Source: an uncultured Gammaproteobacteria bacterium (GTDB lineage: Bacteria; Pseudomonadota; Gammaproteobacteria; Pseudomonadales; Azotimanducaceae). Taken from it: a stretch of DNA of 40,040 nucleotides. Under the pieces are notes generated by a model. The model was not told where the DNA came from, searched no databases, and saw only the letters and a program-made list of their open reading frames with translations. Positions within the stretch are counted from its first letter, which is position 1; each line of letters begins with the position of its first letter. The position numbers and the translations under genes are program-made. Below are positions 1 through 9,149 of the stretch, piece after piece. The stretch is from assembly GCA_913030615.1 (NCBI GenBank), contig CAJWCW010000003.1, positions 1-40,040 on the forward strand, written 5' to 3'.

Positions 1-689
1 CGTTTTCGCATCGCCACGATGTCGTCATCCGATAGTTCTTCGGCTTGTCGTCCATTGAGAATACGTCCCGAATTGATCGCGATTGACGTTCCAATGTGCC
101 CTGGCATGACGACCGATACCTTGACGTGGGGTGCGTTGTTGGCCAAATCCGTGATAAGAGCTTCCGAGAAGCCTTTGACCGCGAATTTGGCCGCACTGTA
201 CGCTGTGTGCGAACTTTGCGGGCCTAGCGTCGCCCAAAATCCATTAACACTGCTGGTATTGATCAAATGCGCGTCCTGGCTTGCCACCAACAGCGGCATG
301 AACGCGCGGGTGTTGTAATAAACCCCGTACCAACAAATATTAAAGGTACGTTCCCAATCCTCTCGATCCCCCTCGACGATGCTCGCACCGCCTCCGACGC
401 CGGCGTTATTAAAGAGTAGATCGATATGATCTGTGCCGTGATCCGACATCACCGCGTCGCGAAAACGTTCCACCTCGGCTTCATCGGAAACATCGCAATG
501 GTGCGTCGTAACGACTCTTCCTTGCGGCGCTTCTTGCTCACATAAGGCTCTCGTTTCCGCGAGGTTGTCGTCGAGTACGTCGCACGTGGCAACGTCACAT
601 CCCTCCGCCACCAGCTGACGCGCGAGCGCCCGACCCATACCGGTACCACCGCCCGTTATAACCGCGAGCTTCCCCCCAAAATCTTTCAT
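1..689 (-). CDS. SDR family oxidoreductase (partial, C-terminus beyond left edge)
   Basis: Classical short-chain dehydrogenase/reductase, expected to oxidise or reduce an alcohol/carbonyl with NAD(P) in the cytoplasm; the substrate cannot be told. From the ATG at 689 the protein begins MKDFGGKLAVITGGGTGMGR, which contains the TGxxxGxG cofactor loop (about residues 12-19). Further on come the NNAG structural motif, a catalytic Ser in INTSSVNG and the catalytic YSAAK (YxxxK). The reading frame stays open to base 1, giving about 229 codons, so only the last few tens of residues of a usual 250-280 residue SDR are missing. No strong Shine-Dalgarno sequence precedes the start. It lies 99 bases downstream of the ABC exporter pair on the same strand and may be transcribed with it or alone. 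Confidence 0.93.
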   Translation of the reverse strand, partial: MKDFGGKLAVITGGGTGMGRALARQLVAEGCDVATCDVLDDNLAETRALCEQEAPQGRVVTTHHCDVSDEAEVERFRDAVMSDHGTDHIDLLFNNAGVGGGASIVEGDREDWERTFNICWYGVYYNTRAFMPLLVASQDAHLINTSSVNGFWATLGPQSSHTAYSAAKFAVKGFSEALITDLANNAPHVKVSVVMPGHIGTSIAINSGRILNGRQAEELSDDDIVAMRK

Positions 690-788
690 CTCGAGCGCAT
701 CCGTTGCTAATAAAGAAGCGAGATCTTAGACGATACGTTGAACGGCCAAAAGTGGGTCTACTCAGTCACTTCCCGAAGACTTCTCAAG

Positions 789-2774
789 TCACATTCCATC
801 GGGGGTTTCAGGCGGGTCGTCCGGTACCGCTGCCCAGCGCGGATCGGTGGTCCTGCCCTCGCTACCTTCATCCTCACGAGCAACTTCACGAGCCACATCG
901 GCGTCTTGAAACTGCAGTTCATGTAGCGTGTAGTAAATCCCACGCTGCGCTATCAACTCATCGTGCGTACCCAATTCCTCCACAACACCATGGTGTAGAA
1001 CCAATATCCGGTCGCACTCCTGAATCGTTTGTAATCGATGTGCGACGACGATGGAAGTCCGACCTTCCGTGAGCTTCGCCACCGCATCTTGAACAACCAG
1101 TTCAGTAGAGGTATCGATGTTTGCAGTGGCTTCGTCCAGCACAAGAATCTCGGGGTCAGCGGCCAATACTCTGGCAAAAGCCAGAAGCTGTCGTTGTCCT
1201 TGCGATAAGTTCTGTCCTCGTTCGGCAAGCTGGGTGTCGTAGCCATCGGCTAATTCTTGAATGAAGCCGTCCGCATTCACCGAGCGCGCGGCCCATTCAG
1301 CTCTTTCCGGCGTTATATCGGGATTATTTAGCGTGATATTGTCGCGCACGGTGCCCGAGAAGATATGGAAATCTTGTAACACCACCCCAACACGTTGACG
1401 CAAATCCCGACTGTGAAACTGGTTGACGTCGACGTCATCGACAAAAACCATGTTGTCGTCAATGTCATAAAAACGGACAAGCAATCGAATAATTGTGCTT
1501 TTACCCGAACCCGTCGGGCCGACGATGGCAAGTTTCTCTCCAGGCGCAATCGAAAAAGAAACGTCCTTTAGGATCTCTTCTCCTTCGTAATAACCAAAGT
1601 GCGCGTGACGAAACTCCACCTTGCCACGCAAGCGACCTTCCACGACGGTTGGCTCGTCGGGTTCGTGCAATTGCTCGTCCCAGTCCAACGCCTGAAAAAT
1701 GCGTTCTCCAGACGCCATCGACCTAAACAAGATATTGAATTGCTGACCCAACGAAACGATTGGCATGATCATCATTTGCACAAGCGACGTGAAGAGAATC
1801 ATCGAGCCTAGCGAGATGTCTTGTTGTATCACTTGACCACCACCGAACCAAACAATGCCGCCAGTAACTACGCTCCCAAGGCTCATGTTGAAGGTGTCGT
1901 AGAGGACTTCGTAATTGATTGCACGGAACTCATAGCCCCGGTTAGCACGATTTAGCGCTCCGTACTCCTCGATATTTTGACTCTCGCGACCCGAGAGCTG
2001 GACAACATCAATCCCAACGAGATCTTCCTGCATGTATTGATTGAGGCCCGATACGGAGTCGCGAATAAATCGAAAGATTTTTCGCATTGCGATGCGAAAG
2101 AGGACCGTCGCGATCGCCGCCACAGGCAGCGCAACGAGTACCACACCCGTCAAAGATCCACTGATTGCAAGCATCGCAAACAGCGCCACAAAAAACGGAA
2201 CGAATTCACCGGCTAAACCGCCGAAGCCCGTTAAGAGCTGAAAAAGATTCTCAACGTCGTTCGTCACTCGGGTCATCACACGACCGACACCCACGTGGTC
2301 AAAAAAGGAAGCCGGTTTTCGTTCAAGAGCGGCAAATAGATCGATGCGTAGGTCTCTTAGCGCCTTTAGGGAACAGCTGTATAGCGTGAGCTGATGAGCA
2401 AAACTCAATAACGACTGGCCCACGAGCACAACGATATATACAAGCCCTGCTGCCGTCAGCGCTTCAAAGGCAAACGTTGTTTGAATCCAACCCACCAACG
2501 TGAGCAATCCGTAGTCTTGAGCATCGTTTGCGACCGTGGTTGGCACCAAGATCGTGTCGATAATGACAACACTCGTCAGGATCGGCATCAGCACTTGCGC
2601 CAGCGCGGCCATCACCACGAACGCAATACTGACGAACAGTGTTATCAAGTAGGGCTTCATCCATCCGAGTAGTCGAACGAAGAGCCGAACGTTGAGAGCC
2701 TGGTGCGTCAGCTCAGCATCGAACGCAGAGTAATTTCGGCCTGGACCCGGTACCTGAACCGCGTTTTCACTCAC
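789..2774 (-). CDS. ABC exporter half-transporter, catalytic partner (MdlB/TM288-like)
   Basis: Fused membrane and ATPase half-transporter of 661 residues, an inner-membrane exporter subunit. The N-terminal ~330 residues hold the six-helix ABC exporter fold. The ATPase domain has Walker A GPTGSGKST (~416), a non-canonical signature LSQGQ (~521), Walker B ILVLDEATANID with the catalytic Glu (~543) and the H-loop His in VVAHR. The start is a GTG whose bases overlap the TGA of the upstream gene (GTGA, 2771-2774), so the two are translationally coupled. LSQGQ here pairs with the Asp-for-Glu Walker B of the upstream subunit, as in heterodimeric exporters such as TM287/288. The cargo is unknown; multidrug or lipid export is a family-level guess. 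Confidence 0.95.
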   Translation of the reverse strand: MSENAVQVPGPGRNYSAFDAELTHQALNVRLFVRLLGWMKPYLITLFVSIAFVVMAALAQVLMPILTSVVIIDTILVPTTVANDAQDYGLLTLVGWIQTTFAFEALTAAGLVYIVVLVGQSLLSFAHQLTLYSCSLKALRDLRIDLFAALERKPASFFDHVGVGRVMTRVTNDVENLFQLLTGFGGLAGEFVPFFVALFAMLAISGSLTGVVLVALPVAAIATVLFRIAMRKIFRFIRDSVSGLNQYMQEDLVGIDVVQLSGRESQNIEEYGALNRANRGYEFRAINYEVLYDTFNMSLGSVVTGGIVWFGGGQVIQQDISLGSMILFTSLVQMMIMPIVSLGQQFNILFRSMASGERIFQALDWDEQLHEPDEPTVVEGRLRGKVEFRHAHFGYYEGEEILKDVSFSIAPGEKLAIVGPTGSGKSTIIRLLVRFYDIDDNMVFVDDVDVNQFHSRDLRQRVGVVLQDFHIFSGTVRDNITLNNPDITPERAEWAARSVNADGFIQELADGYDTQLAERGQNLSQGQRQLLAFARVLAADPEILVLDEATANIDTSTELVVQDAVAKLTEGRTSIVVAHRLQTIQECDRILVLHHGVVEELGTHDELIAQRGIYYTLHELQFQDADVAREVAREDEGSEGRTTDPRWAAVPDDPPETPDGM

Positions 2775-4651
2775 AGCTTCGCCGCCTCTGGCATCGACTC
2801 CGCGGAGATTTCAGTGTCGAGATCCCGCAGCAATCTCGCTTTACGCTCACGATCTTCATCTTGATTACTCTGCACGGCCGCGAGATCCGCGTAATAGCCA
2901 CCTTGTGCGATCAGTTCGTCGTGTGTCCCGGATTCAACGAATCGTCCTGCGTCGATAACGAAAATGCGGTCTGCATGCCGTGCCGTCGAAACGCGGTGGG
3001 AAATCAACATTGTCGTTTTGCCACCACGCATACGTCGCAGTCCACGTAGAATCCGTTCCTCAGTTTCCGTATCGACACTCGAGAAACAGTCATCGAGCAG
3101 CAGAACTTTTGCGTCTCGAACCATTCCACGGGTAAGCGTTGCGCGTTGCTTCTGCCCGCCTGAAAGCGTGACTCCGCGTTCCCCCACCATGGTGTCTAGT
3201 CCTTGGGCAAGTTGTCGGCGCAAAGGATCGGCAAACGCAGCTGCCTCCGCAGCATCCCAGATCGAAGCGTCGTCTCGGCTTAGATCGTCGTAGGTCAAGT
3301 TGTCGCGAAGCGTCATCGAAAACAAAAAAGGATCTTGCGGTACAAGCGTGACAGCTTCTCGTAGCTGACGCAGAGGAAAATCGCGAATATCGTGACCATC
3401 TAAGAAAATCATCCCACCCGGGGTGTCAACGAGACGGACGATGGCATTCAGTAACGTCGATTTGCCGGAACCGACGCGGCCCATGAACGCAATCGTTTCA
3501 CCGGGTTCAACGTTGAGGGTTGTCCCAGCGATCGTTGGTCTAGGTGAACCTGGATGGCTATAGACAAGGTCTCGAAACTCAATACGCCCTCGCAATTCAG
3601 CACGGACCGTTTCAATCGAGGCATCATCCACTTCCGGTTCGTAATCTAGAATCTCGAAGATGCGTTCGGTTCCTGCTGCCGCAGCGGTGAACATCGTGAT
3701 GGACATTCCGATCATACGCACGGGCCAAGCCACCATCATGAGGTACGAAAAAAAGGCCATGAATGTACCCAGCGTGATGTCTCCTCGAAGGACCAACGCG
3801 CCACCATAGAACACCACGATCACCGTTGAGACAGTCGAAATAAACCCCATCACAACGTTCATTAGTGCTTGGTACCGATTGACACGATAGACCGTCTGAG
3901 CGTAATGGGTGCTCACGTCACGAAAGCGGTTAATCTCCTGTTCTTCTTGTGCCATTGCTTGCACGGTGCGAATTCCATTGAGATTTTCTTGGGTAAACGA
4001 AGTCACCGCGGCCATGGCTTCCTGTCGATCCATGTAATAGGGAAATAACGCACGGGCCATACCAAACCCTGCGACAGCGACCAACGGCAGCGGAAGAACT
4101 ACCCAAAACGTGAGCGACGGCGACAACATAATCATGAAGTACAAGCCCGTAATCAGTGTGAATACGGTTGTAAGAATGGTGACCGCACCAAAGGAAACCA
4201 CCATCCGCACCATGCTCACATCGTTGACGGCGCGTGACATCAGATCCCCGGTACCGAATCGATTGAAGAAATGTGCCCCTTGGAATTGGACGTGATTGAA
4301 AAGACGTTTGCGTAGATCATAGGCAACGCTAATTGAAAGTCGGCGTAACACCCGTTGGGAAACTACGTAAATAAGAAACCGAGTGGCAACAATCGCCAAG
4401 ATCGAGAGCACCGGGACGAGTAACGTTGGCTCAATGTCTGGGTCTGCGAGGCTATCGATTGCCGTCTTCATGAACAGCGGGACGAGGGCGTCAAAAAGCC
4501 GTGCAAGCAGCAACCCACCGATCGATGCCAACAAGATCCACCGGTATCGATGGACATAAGGGCCGAGACGTTTTAGGTGCGAGAGATGTTTGAACGTCGA
4601 CCGCTCTCTGCGCGGTCCGTCAACTCTTGATGTGTGTTCGTGGTGTCTCAA
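2771..4651 (-). CDS. ABC exporter half-transporter, degenerate-site partner (MdlA/TM287-like)
   Basis: Second half-transporter, 626 residues: exporter-type membrane domain then ATPase domain. It shows Walker A GRVGSGKST (~390), canonical signature LSGGQ (~495), Walker B VLLLDD (~517) with Asp where the catalytic Glu normally sits, and an H-loop His in LISHR. The Asp marks a degenerate ATP site; hydrolysis should occur at the site built from the partner's Walker motifs and this protein's LSGGQ. The start used is a TTG at 4651, because no ATG or GTG suits the conserved N-terminus; only a weak AGGA lies upstream, so the start is uncertain by some residues. An 82-base gap separates it from the sugar isomerase gene upstream. 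Confidence 0.94.
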   Translation of the reverse strand: MRHHEHTSRVDGPRRERSTFKHLSHLKRLGPYVHRYRWILLASIGGLLLARLFDALVPLFMKTAIDSLADPDIEPTLLVPVLSILAIVATRFLIYVVSQRVLRRLSISVAYDLRKRLFNHVQFQGAHFFNRFGTGDLMSRAVNDVSMVRMVVSFGAVTILTTVFTLITGLYFMIMLSPSLTFWVVLPLPLVAVAGFGMARALFPYYMDRQEAMAAVTSFTQENLNGIRTVQAMAQEEQEINRFRDVSTHYAQTVYRVNRYQALMNVVMGFISTVSTVIVVFYGGALVLRGDITLGTFMAFFSYLMMVAWPVRMIGMSITMFTAAAAGTERIFEILDYEPEVDDASIETVRAELRGRIEFRDLVYSHPGSPRPTIAGTTLNVEPGETIAFMGRVGSGKSTLLNAIVRLVDTPGGMIFLDGHDIRDFPLRQLREAVTLVPQDPFLFSMTLRDNLTYDDLSRDDASIWDAAEAAAFADPLRRQLAQGLDTMVGERGVTLSGGQKQRATLTRGMVRDAKVLLLDDCFSSVDTETEERILRGLRRMRGGKTTMLISHRVSTARHADRIFVIDAGRFVESGTHDELIAQGGYYADLAAVQSNQDEDRERKARLLRDLDTEISAESMPEAAKL

Positions 4652-4733
4652 CCGTCCTATGTTACGCGATCGGCCGTCCCACGGAAAATCCCCCCATCGG
4701 ATTCATCCGCGCATTCACTCGTTAGAAATGGCT

Positions 4734-5795
4734 CTATTTAATCTCCAAACCAAGAACTCGCCGGTTCGTATCCGCGTCAAGGCCCGACGACGCAAAATCG
4801 TCGAACGCCGTATCGGTCACCCGAATGATATGGTCTTGAATGAAACGGGCGCCCTCTCGCGCACCGTCCTCTTGGTGCTTTAAGCAGCACTCCCACTCAA
4901 GAACAGCCCAGCCTTCAAAGTCGAAAGCTGCAAATTTCGAGAAGATCGAACGAAAGTCCACTTGGCCGTCACCTAACGAACGAAATCGGCCCGCGCGATC
5001 AAGCCAATCTTGGTAACCACCGTAAACACCTTGTCGTCCGCTCGGGGTAAATTCTGCATCTTTGACATGAAACATTTTGATGCGTTCATGATAAATATCG
5101 ATGAACGACAAATAGTCCAATTGTTGCAAAATAAAGTGGCTTGGATCGTAAAGAATATTGGCACGAGGGTGGTCGTCAACCTCCGCCAAAAACCGTTCGA
5201 AAGTTACCCCATCGTGGAGGTCTTCACCTGGGTGAATCTCGTAACAACAATCGACGCCGTATTCGTCGAACACATCAAGAATGGGGCGCCAGCGACGTGC
5301 CAGCTCTTGAAATCCTTCGTCAACGACTCCTGGCGGGCGTTGCGGCCATGGATAGATCATCGGCCAAAGGAACGCACCCGAAAACGTAACGTGCGAACGA
5401 AGTCCCAGGTTATGACTCGCTCGAGCCGCGAGTTTGACTTGTTCGATGGCCCAGTCCGTTCGGGCCGAGGGATTGCCGTGAACAGACTCCGGCGCAAACC
5501 CATCAAACAGGATGTCGTATGCCGGATGAACAGCGACCAGTTGTCCTTCGAGATGGGTCGACAATTCGGTAATTTCGACACCCTGCGACTTCACGATCCC
5601 ATTTAACTCATCGCAGTATGTTTGGCTTTCGGCCGCCCGTTGAACGTCAATGAATGCTGGATTGCCTATCGGCACCTGGATCCCAAGAAATCCGAGACCG
5701 GCGGCCCATTTTGCCATCGACTCAATGCTGTCGAACGGCTCTTCGTCCGCCATGAATTGAGCGAGAAAAATCGCCGGGCCTTTCAGTGTCTTCAT
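4734..5795 (-). CDS. Sugar phosphate isomerase/epimerase-like TIM barrel protein
   Basis: A 353-residue member of the AP-endonuclease-2-like TIM barrel family (IolE/YcjR type), which isomerises, epimerises or dehydrates sugars and inositol derivatives with a divalent metal. Likely metal ligands are the Glu in CYEIHPGED, the Asp in LYDPSHF, the His in FHVKDAEF and the Glu in AVLEWE. ATG at 5795 is preceded by a GGGG-containing ribosome site. Only 13 bases separate it from the Gfo/Idh/MocA gene upstream, so they form an operon. Pairs of this kind (for example YcjR/YcjS in E. coli) work on 3-keto-glycosides; that is an analogy, and the substrate here is not shown by the sequence. Confidence 0.88.
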   Translation of the reverse strand: MKTLKGPAIFLAQFMADEEPFDSIESMAKWAAGLGFLGIQVPIGNPAFIDVQRAAESQTYCDELNGIVKSQGVEITELSTHLEGQLVAVHPAYDILFDGFAPESVHGNPSARTDWAIEQVKLAARASHNLGLRSHVTFSGAFLWPMIYPWPQRPPGVVDEGFQELARRWRPILDVFDEYGVDCCYEIHPGEDLHDGVTFERFLAEVDDHPRANILYDPSHFILQQLDYLSFIDIYHERIKMFHVKDAEFTPSGRQGVYGGYQDWLDRAGRFRSLGDGQVDFRSIFSKFAAFDFEGWAVLEWECCLKHQEDGAREGARFIQDHIIRVTDTAFDDFASSGLDADTNRRVLGLEIK

Positions 5796-5808
5796 ACGTT
5801 GCCCCTAC

Positions 5809-6972
5809 CTAATTCCAATTTGGGAAATCGGTCCAAACACCACCGCGTTTGGAACTATCCACCACGGCATCAATAAACGCCATTCCGCGCACGCCATCGT
5901 CAATCGTGGGGAAATCGAGTTCCTCAGACGTCGGATCGCGACCCGCCAAGCGCGCCTCGAGCGCGGCCGCAAAATTGCGGTAGAGCAAGGCAAACGCCTC
6001 CAAAAAGCCCTCCGGGTGTCCCGCCGGGAGTCGTGTCGCAGCGGTCGCTGCCTCACTCACGCCCGGACCACCGGTTCGCCGCACCTCGAACGGGCGATCG
6101 GGCCATCGAACCACCAGCGAATTAGGATCTGTCTGGGCCCACTCTAGACCGGCTCGTTCACCATACACCCGCAGTTTCAGACCATTTTCCTCGCCGACCG
6201 CAATCTGACTGGCGAGCAACGCACCGCGCGCGCCGTTGGAAAATCGCAACAGCACGTTGCCGTCATCCTCGAGCAAGCGCCCTGGAACAAACGTTGTTAA
6301 GTCGGCGCATAGTGAATCGATCTCCAGCCCGGTGACGTATTCGAGCAGGTTTTCGCCGTGGGTCCCGATATCACCCATGCAACCAGCCGATCCTGAAAAT
6401 CTCGGATCGGTACGCCAGATTGCCTGTTTATTACCCTGCGTCTCGAGCCTTTCCGCAAGCCAGCCTTGGATGTATTCGACAATGACTCGACGTATCGACC
6501 CCAACGCACCCGTCCTAATTAATTCGCGGGCCTCCTTGACCATGGGATATCCCGTGTAATTGTGCGTAAGCCCAAAGAGGAGATCTTTTTCCGCGGCGAG
6601 AGCACGAAGGGTTCTCGCTTCACCGAGATCGAACGTGACGGGCTTGTCGGACACGACGTGAAACCCTGCCTGGAGCGATGACTCGGCGACAGGAAAGTGC
6701 AAGTGGTTCGGTGTCGCAATCACCACAAAATGCATGCGTTCTTCAGTCGAAAGCCTCAATTCTTCTGTCACCATTTCGTTGAACGTTCCGTAGCTCCTGT
6801 TGGGCGGGAGGTCGTAGAGTTCTTGTCCAAAGCGCTTAGATCGCGACGGATCGCTAGAAAAGGCACCGCAGACAAGCTCGATACGACCATCGAGCTCGGC
6901 CGCTATCCGATGGACGGCTCCGATGAAAGCGCCTTTACCACCTCCTACAAGTCCCATTCGTAAACGCGTCAT
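5809..6972 (-). CDS. Gfo/Idh/MocA family oxidoreductase
   Basis: NAD(P)-dependent sugar or cyclitol dehydrogenase of 387 residues. The N-terminal Rossmann domain opens with LVGGGKGAF, and SDKPVTFD (~residues 107-114) is the family's E/D-K-P motif whose Lys is catalytic. GDIGTHGENLLEYVTG in the second domain matches the usual D-x-G-x-H segment that completes the active site. The ATG at 6972 has a strong GGAGGAGGG ribosome site six bases upstream, fixing the start. It leads the minus operon with the TIM barrel gene and is divergent from a second sugar isomerase gene across 255 bases. The pairing suggests oxidation of a sugar or glycoside followed by isomerisation; the exact substrate is unknown. 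Confidence 0.92.
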   Translation of the reverse strand: MTRLRMGLVGGGKGAFIGAVHRIAAELDGRIELVCGAFSSDPSRSKRFGQELYDLPPNRSYGTFNEMVTEELRLSTEERMHFVVIATPNHLHFPVAESSLQAGFHVVSDKPVTFDLGEARTLRALAAEKDLLFGLTHNYTGYPMVKEARELIRTGALGSIRRVIVEYIQGWLAERLETQGNKQAIWRTDPRFSGSAGCMGDIGTHGENLLEYVTGLEIDSLCADLTTFVPGRLLEDDGNVLLRFSNGARGALLASQIAVGEENGLKLRVYGERAGLEWAQTDPNSLVVRWPDRPFEVRRTGGPGVSEAATAATRLPAGHPEGFLEAFALLYRNFAAALEARLAGRDPTSEELDFPTIDDGVRGMAFIDAVVDSSKRGGVWTDFPNWN

Positions 6973-7227
6973 GCAGTCCCTCCTCCGTCGTTTCGATTGA
7001 ACGTTGGAACAGGTAATACCGTCAAGTACGGCTCTGACTACAGGTCATTCCCCGCGATGGAGACCCTCGAATCAACCGAATACCTGACGGAAGTACCATG
7101 GTTTCAAAATCAGACAGACCCGGGCCACCCGAGCGAATGCCACAAATCTGAACCTTCCCGTTCGCTGCAAACTCGTCTAGCTATACAATCAGCAATAACC
7201 GATCGAATCCGTCAAAGGAGGCACTGC
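6973..7227. promoter_or_regulatory. Divergent intergenic region of the sugar-catabolism block
   Basis: This 255-base region separates the Gfo/Idh gene (minus) from the second isomerase (plus) and carries a repeated motif pair. AATACC is followed by AAGTAC at 7015-7029 (three bases between) and again at 7079-7096 (six bases between). The first copy overlaps GGTAATACC (7012-7020), a small inverted repeat, and the second adjoins the palindrome ACCATGGT (7095-7102). A -10-like TACAAT lies at 7184-7189, with no good -35, about 40 bases before the isomerase start. An operator role is inferred only from repetition and position. Confidence 0.3.
7214..7221 (+). promoter_or_regulatory. Strong Shine-Dalgarno deciding the isomerase start
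   Basis: AAAGGAGG lies six bases before the GTG at 7228. It is the reason for starting the isomerase here; the reading frame is open for another 77 codons upstream, but that extension resembles no known family sequence. Confidence 0.8.
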
Positions 7228-7983
7228 GTGAAACCCATTTCAGTCCAACTCTACTCGTTACGCGATGCGTCCCAAAACGATTTTGACGCGGTTTTACAAC
7301 GTCTAGCCGACATTGGTTACCGTGGCGTCGAACCTTTTAACCTGTTCGGTAAGTCACCCACGGATTTCCGGCGACAGGTTGAAGATTTAGGGATGACGGT
7401 TTCATCGACTCACTTTCCGTGGGCGAACCGCTCGGAGATTAACGAGGTAATCGATACGGTTGGTGCTTTGGGTCTTTCAAGAGCTGCTGGAGGCTTTGGC
7501 CCCGACGATTTTGCGGATCGAAGCGCTATCGCCCGAACGGTAGCGACCGTCAACGGACTGACCGACAAGCTCGGTCACGCAGGACTTGAGCTATTTCTCC
7601 ACAACCATTGGTGGGAATTTGTCGAACACGAAGGTAAGAAGGGGTATCACATTCTTCAGGAAGAATGTCCCGACGTGCTATTTGAAGTGGATACCTACTG
7701 GGCGGCAAACTTCGGCAATTCCGATCCAGCGTCAGAGGTCGAAAGAATCCGAAACCGGGCACCTCTTCTCCACATCAAAGACGGACCTCTAATCAAAGGC
7801 GAAGCCCATGTTGCGGTGGGTGACGGGCGTATGGATATCCGCGCAATTATCGACGCAGCCGATGAAGACATACTCGAGTGGATCGTTGTCGAACTGGACG
7901 ATTGCGACACCGACATGATGACCGCCGTTCAAAAAAGCTACGCCTACCTGACCCATAACGAGCTGGCAACGGGCAATCAATGA
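7228..7983 (+). CDS. Sugar phosphate isomerase/epimerase-like TIM barrel protein
   Basis: A 251-residue xylose-isomerase-like TIM barrel protein, shorter than the one at 4734-5795 and clearly a different subfamily. It begins with KPISVQLYSLRD, the usual family opening, and shows FLHNHWWEF, FEVDTYW, LLHIKDG and IVVELDD, where the metal and substrate residues of such enzymes lie. The GTG start is set by the AAAGGAGG just upstream. Its TGA stop overlaps the ATG of the aminotransferase (ATGA, 7980-7983), so the two are probably translated together. Divergent placement from the Gfo/Idh operon suggests the same pathway. Substrate unknown; inosose or keto-sugar isomerisation is plausible. Confidence 0.88.
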   Translation: MKPISVQLYSLRDASQNDFDAVLQRLADIGYRGVEPFNLFGKSPTDFRRQVEDLGMTVSSTHFPWANRSEINEVIDTVGALGLSRAAGGFGPDDFADRSAIARTVATVNGLTDKLGHAGLELFLHNHWWEFVEHEGKKGYHILQEECPDVLFEVDTYWAANFGNSDPASEVERIRNRAPLLHIKDGPLIKGEAHVAVGDGRMDIRAIIDAADEDILEWIVVELDDCDTDMMTAVQKSYAYLTHNELATGNQ

Positions 7984-9128
7984 CTCAAAAATTCGATTTC
8001 GCGGTCGGTCGCACCAACCCGGAAACATTTCCTGTCGACAAGATGCAACGCGCTGCATCTATCGCGATTGAGCGTGAATACGAGGCTCTAACCAACTATC
8101 ACGGACGATTGGGCCATCCGGAGTTGCGGGCAATCATGGCAACGCGAGAGTCCGAACGCGAAGGCGTACGGGTCAACCCCGACTCGATTGCACTGATGAA
8201 CGGCTCGATGCAAGCCGTCACCCTTACCGCAGAGGCTCTCACTAGTCCCGGTGACACCATAATTTGCGAGGAATTCACCTACTCAGGAACCATCAGCGCT
8301 TATCGAAGTTTGGGCATCGAAATGGTCGGGCTACCGCTCGACAACAACGGTATGCGCGTTGATCTCTTGGAGTCGGCCCTCGATCGATTGGGTCCTAAAC
8401 GTAAACCTAAATTCATCTATGCGTTAACGACGTATCAAAACCCGAGCGGGACGGTGATGTCCCTAGAGCGCCGAGCGCAACTCATCCGCATTGCCGAAAA
8501 TTACGACATCCCGATCGTTGAGGATAACTGTTACGGCGACGTCCACTTCGATGGCGACAAGCCGAGCGCACTCTACGCCTTGTCCGACTACGCGAAGATC
8601 ATCTACCTATGCTCACTATCGAAGATTCTAGCGCCTGGTCTCAGGCTCGGGTACTTACTGGCACGCCCCCCTATATTTGATCAAATTCTGGAGCGGCGAC
8701 ACGATGCAGGCGGGAATTATCTGGCGGCAGCCATTGTTGCCGAGCTCTACCGAGACGGAGTCTGGTCGTTAACGGACCACCTGAACGAATCGCTTCGCGT
8801 CAAGAAAAATCTTGTCGTCAACGGGCTTGCCAATGAACTTCACGACATCTGTGCCTGGTCGGATCCGGCCGGCGGACTATTCGTGTGGTTACGTTATCCT
8901 GAAGACGTCGACCAAGAAAAACTTGCCGAACTCGCGGCCGCGCGCAACGTTCACTTTGCCCCTGGCGCAAATTTTCACATTAACAACGACAAACGTCCTT
9001 ACCTTCGATTGGCCTTCGGGCACGTGCCGGATCAAGACATTCGCGAAGGTATCCCTCTGCTTGCCCAATCCATTCGCGAGGCACGTACCAGCAACGCCCC
9101 CAAGGAATTTGGCAATCTCTACGACTGA
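7980..9128 (+). CDS. PLP-dependent aminotransferase class I/II
   Basis: Fold-type I aminotransferase of 382 residues, resembling 2-aminoadipate/LysN-type enzymes and the catalytic domain of MocR regulators, but with no DNA-binding domain. Visible motifs are TTYQNPSG (the Asn that contacts PLP O3), VEDNCYGD (the Asp that pairs with the pyridine N), SLSKILAPGLRLGY with the Schiff-base Lys, and YLRLAFG with the carboxylate-binding Arg near the C-terminus. The start overlaps the isomerase stop by four bases. This coupling hints at transamination of a product or intermediate of sugar metabolism, although the family more often acts on amino acids. It is convergent with the lipoprotein gene. Confidence 0.9.
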   Translation: MTQKFDFAVGRTNPETFPVDKMQRAASIAIEREYEALTNYHGRLGHPELRAIMATRESEREGVRVNPDSIALMNGSMQAVTLTAEALTSPGDTIICEEFTYSGTISAYRSLGIEMVGLPLDNNGMRVDLLESALDRLGPKRKPKFIYALTTYQNPSGTVMSLERRAQLIRIAENYDIPIVEDNCYGDVHFDGDKPSALYALSDYAKIIYLCSLSKILAPGLRLGYLLARPPIFDQILERRHDAGGNYLAAAIVAELYRDGVWSLTDHLNESLRVKKNLVVNGLANELHDICAWSDPAGGLFVWLRYPEDVDQEKLAELAAARNVHFAPGANFHINNDKRPYLRLAFGHVPDQDIREGIPLLAQSIREARTSNAPKEFGNLYD

Positions 9129-9148
9129 TCAAGCGCTTGCTCTTGATC
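9127..9148. terminator. Inverted repeat between convergent genes
   Basis: GATCAAG (9127-9133) and CTTGATC (9142-9148) form a seven-base-pair stem with an eight-base loop, filling the space between the stop codons of the aminotransferase (9126-9128) and the lipoprotein (9150-9152). There is no U-run on either side, so it may be a weak bidirectional terminator or an RNA 3'-end-protecting hairpin. Confidence 0.35.
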
Positions 9149-9149
9149 G

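Noticed and set aside
5010-5606. 198-codon open frame on plus opposite the TIM-barrel gene
   Set aside because: It is antisense to a well supported enzyme, has no ribosome site and shows no family motif.
6997-7227. N-terminal extension of the second sugar isomerase
   Set aside because: The strong AAAGGAGG and family-typical start are at 7214-7230; the extension lies in the divergent promoter region and lacks similarity to the fold.
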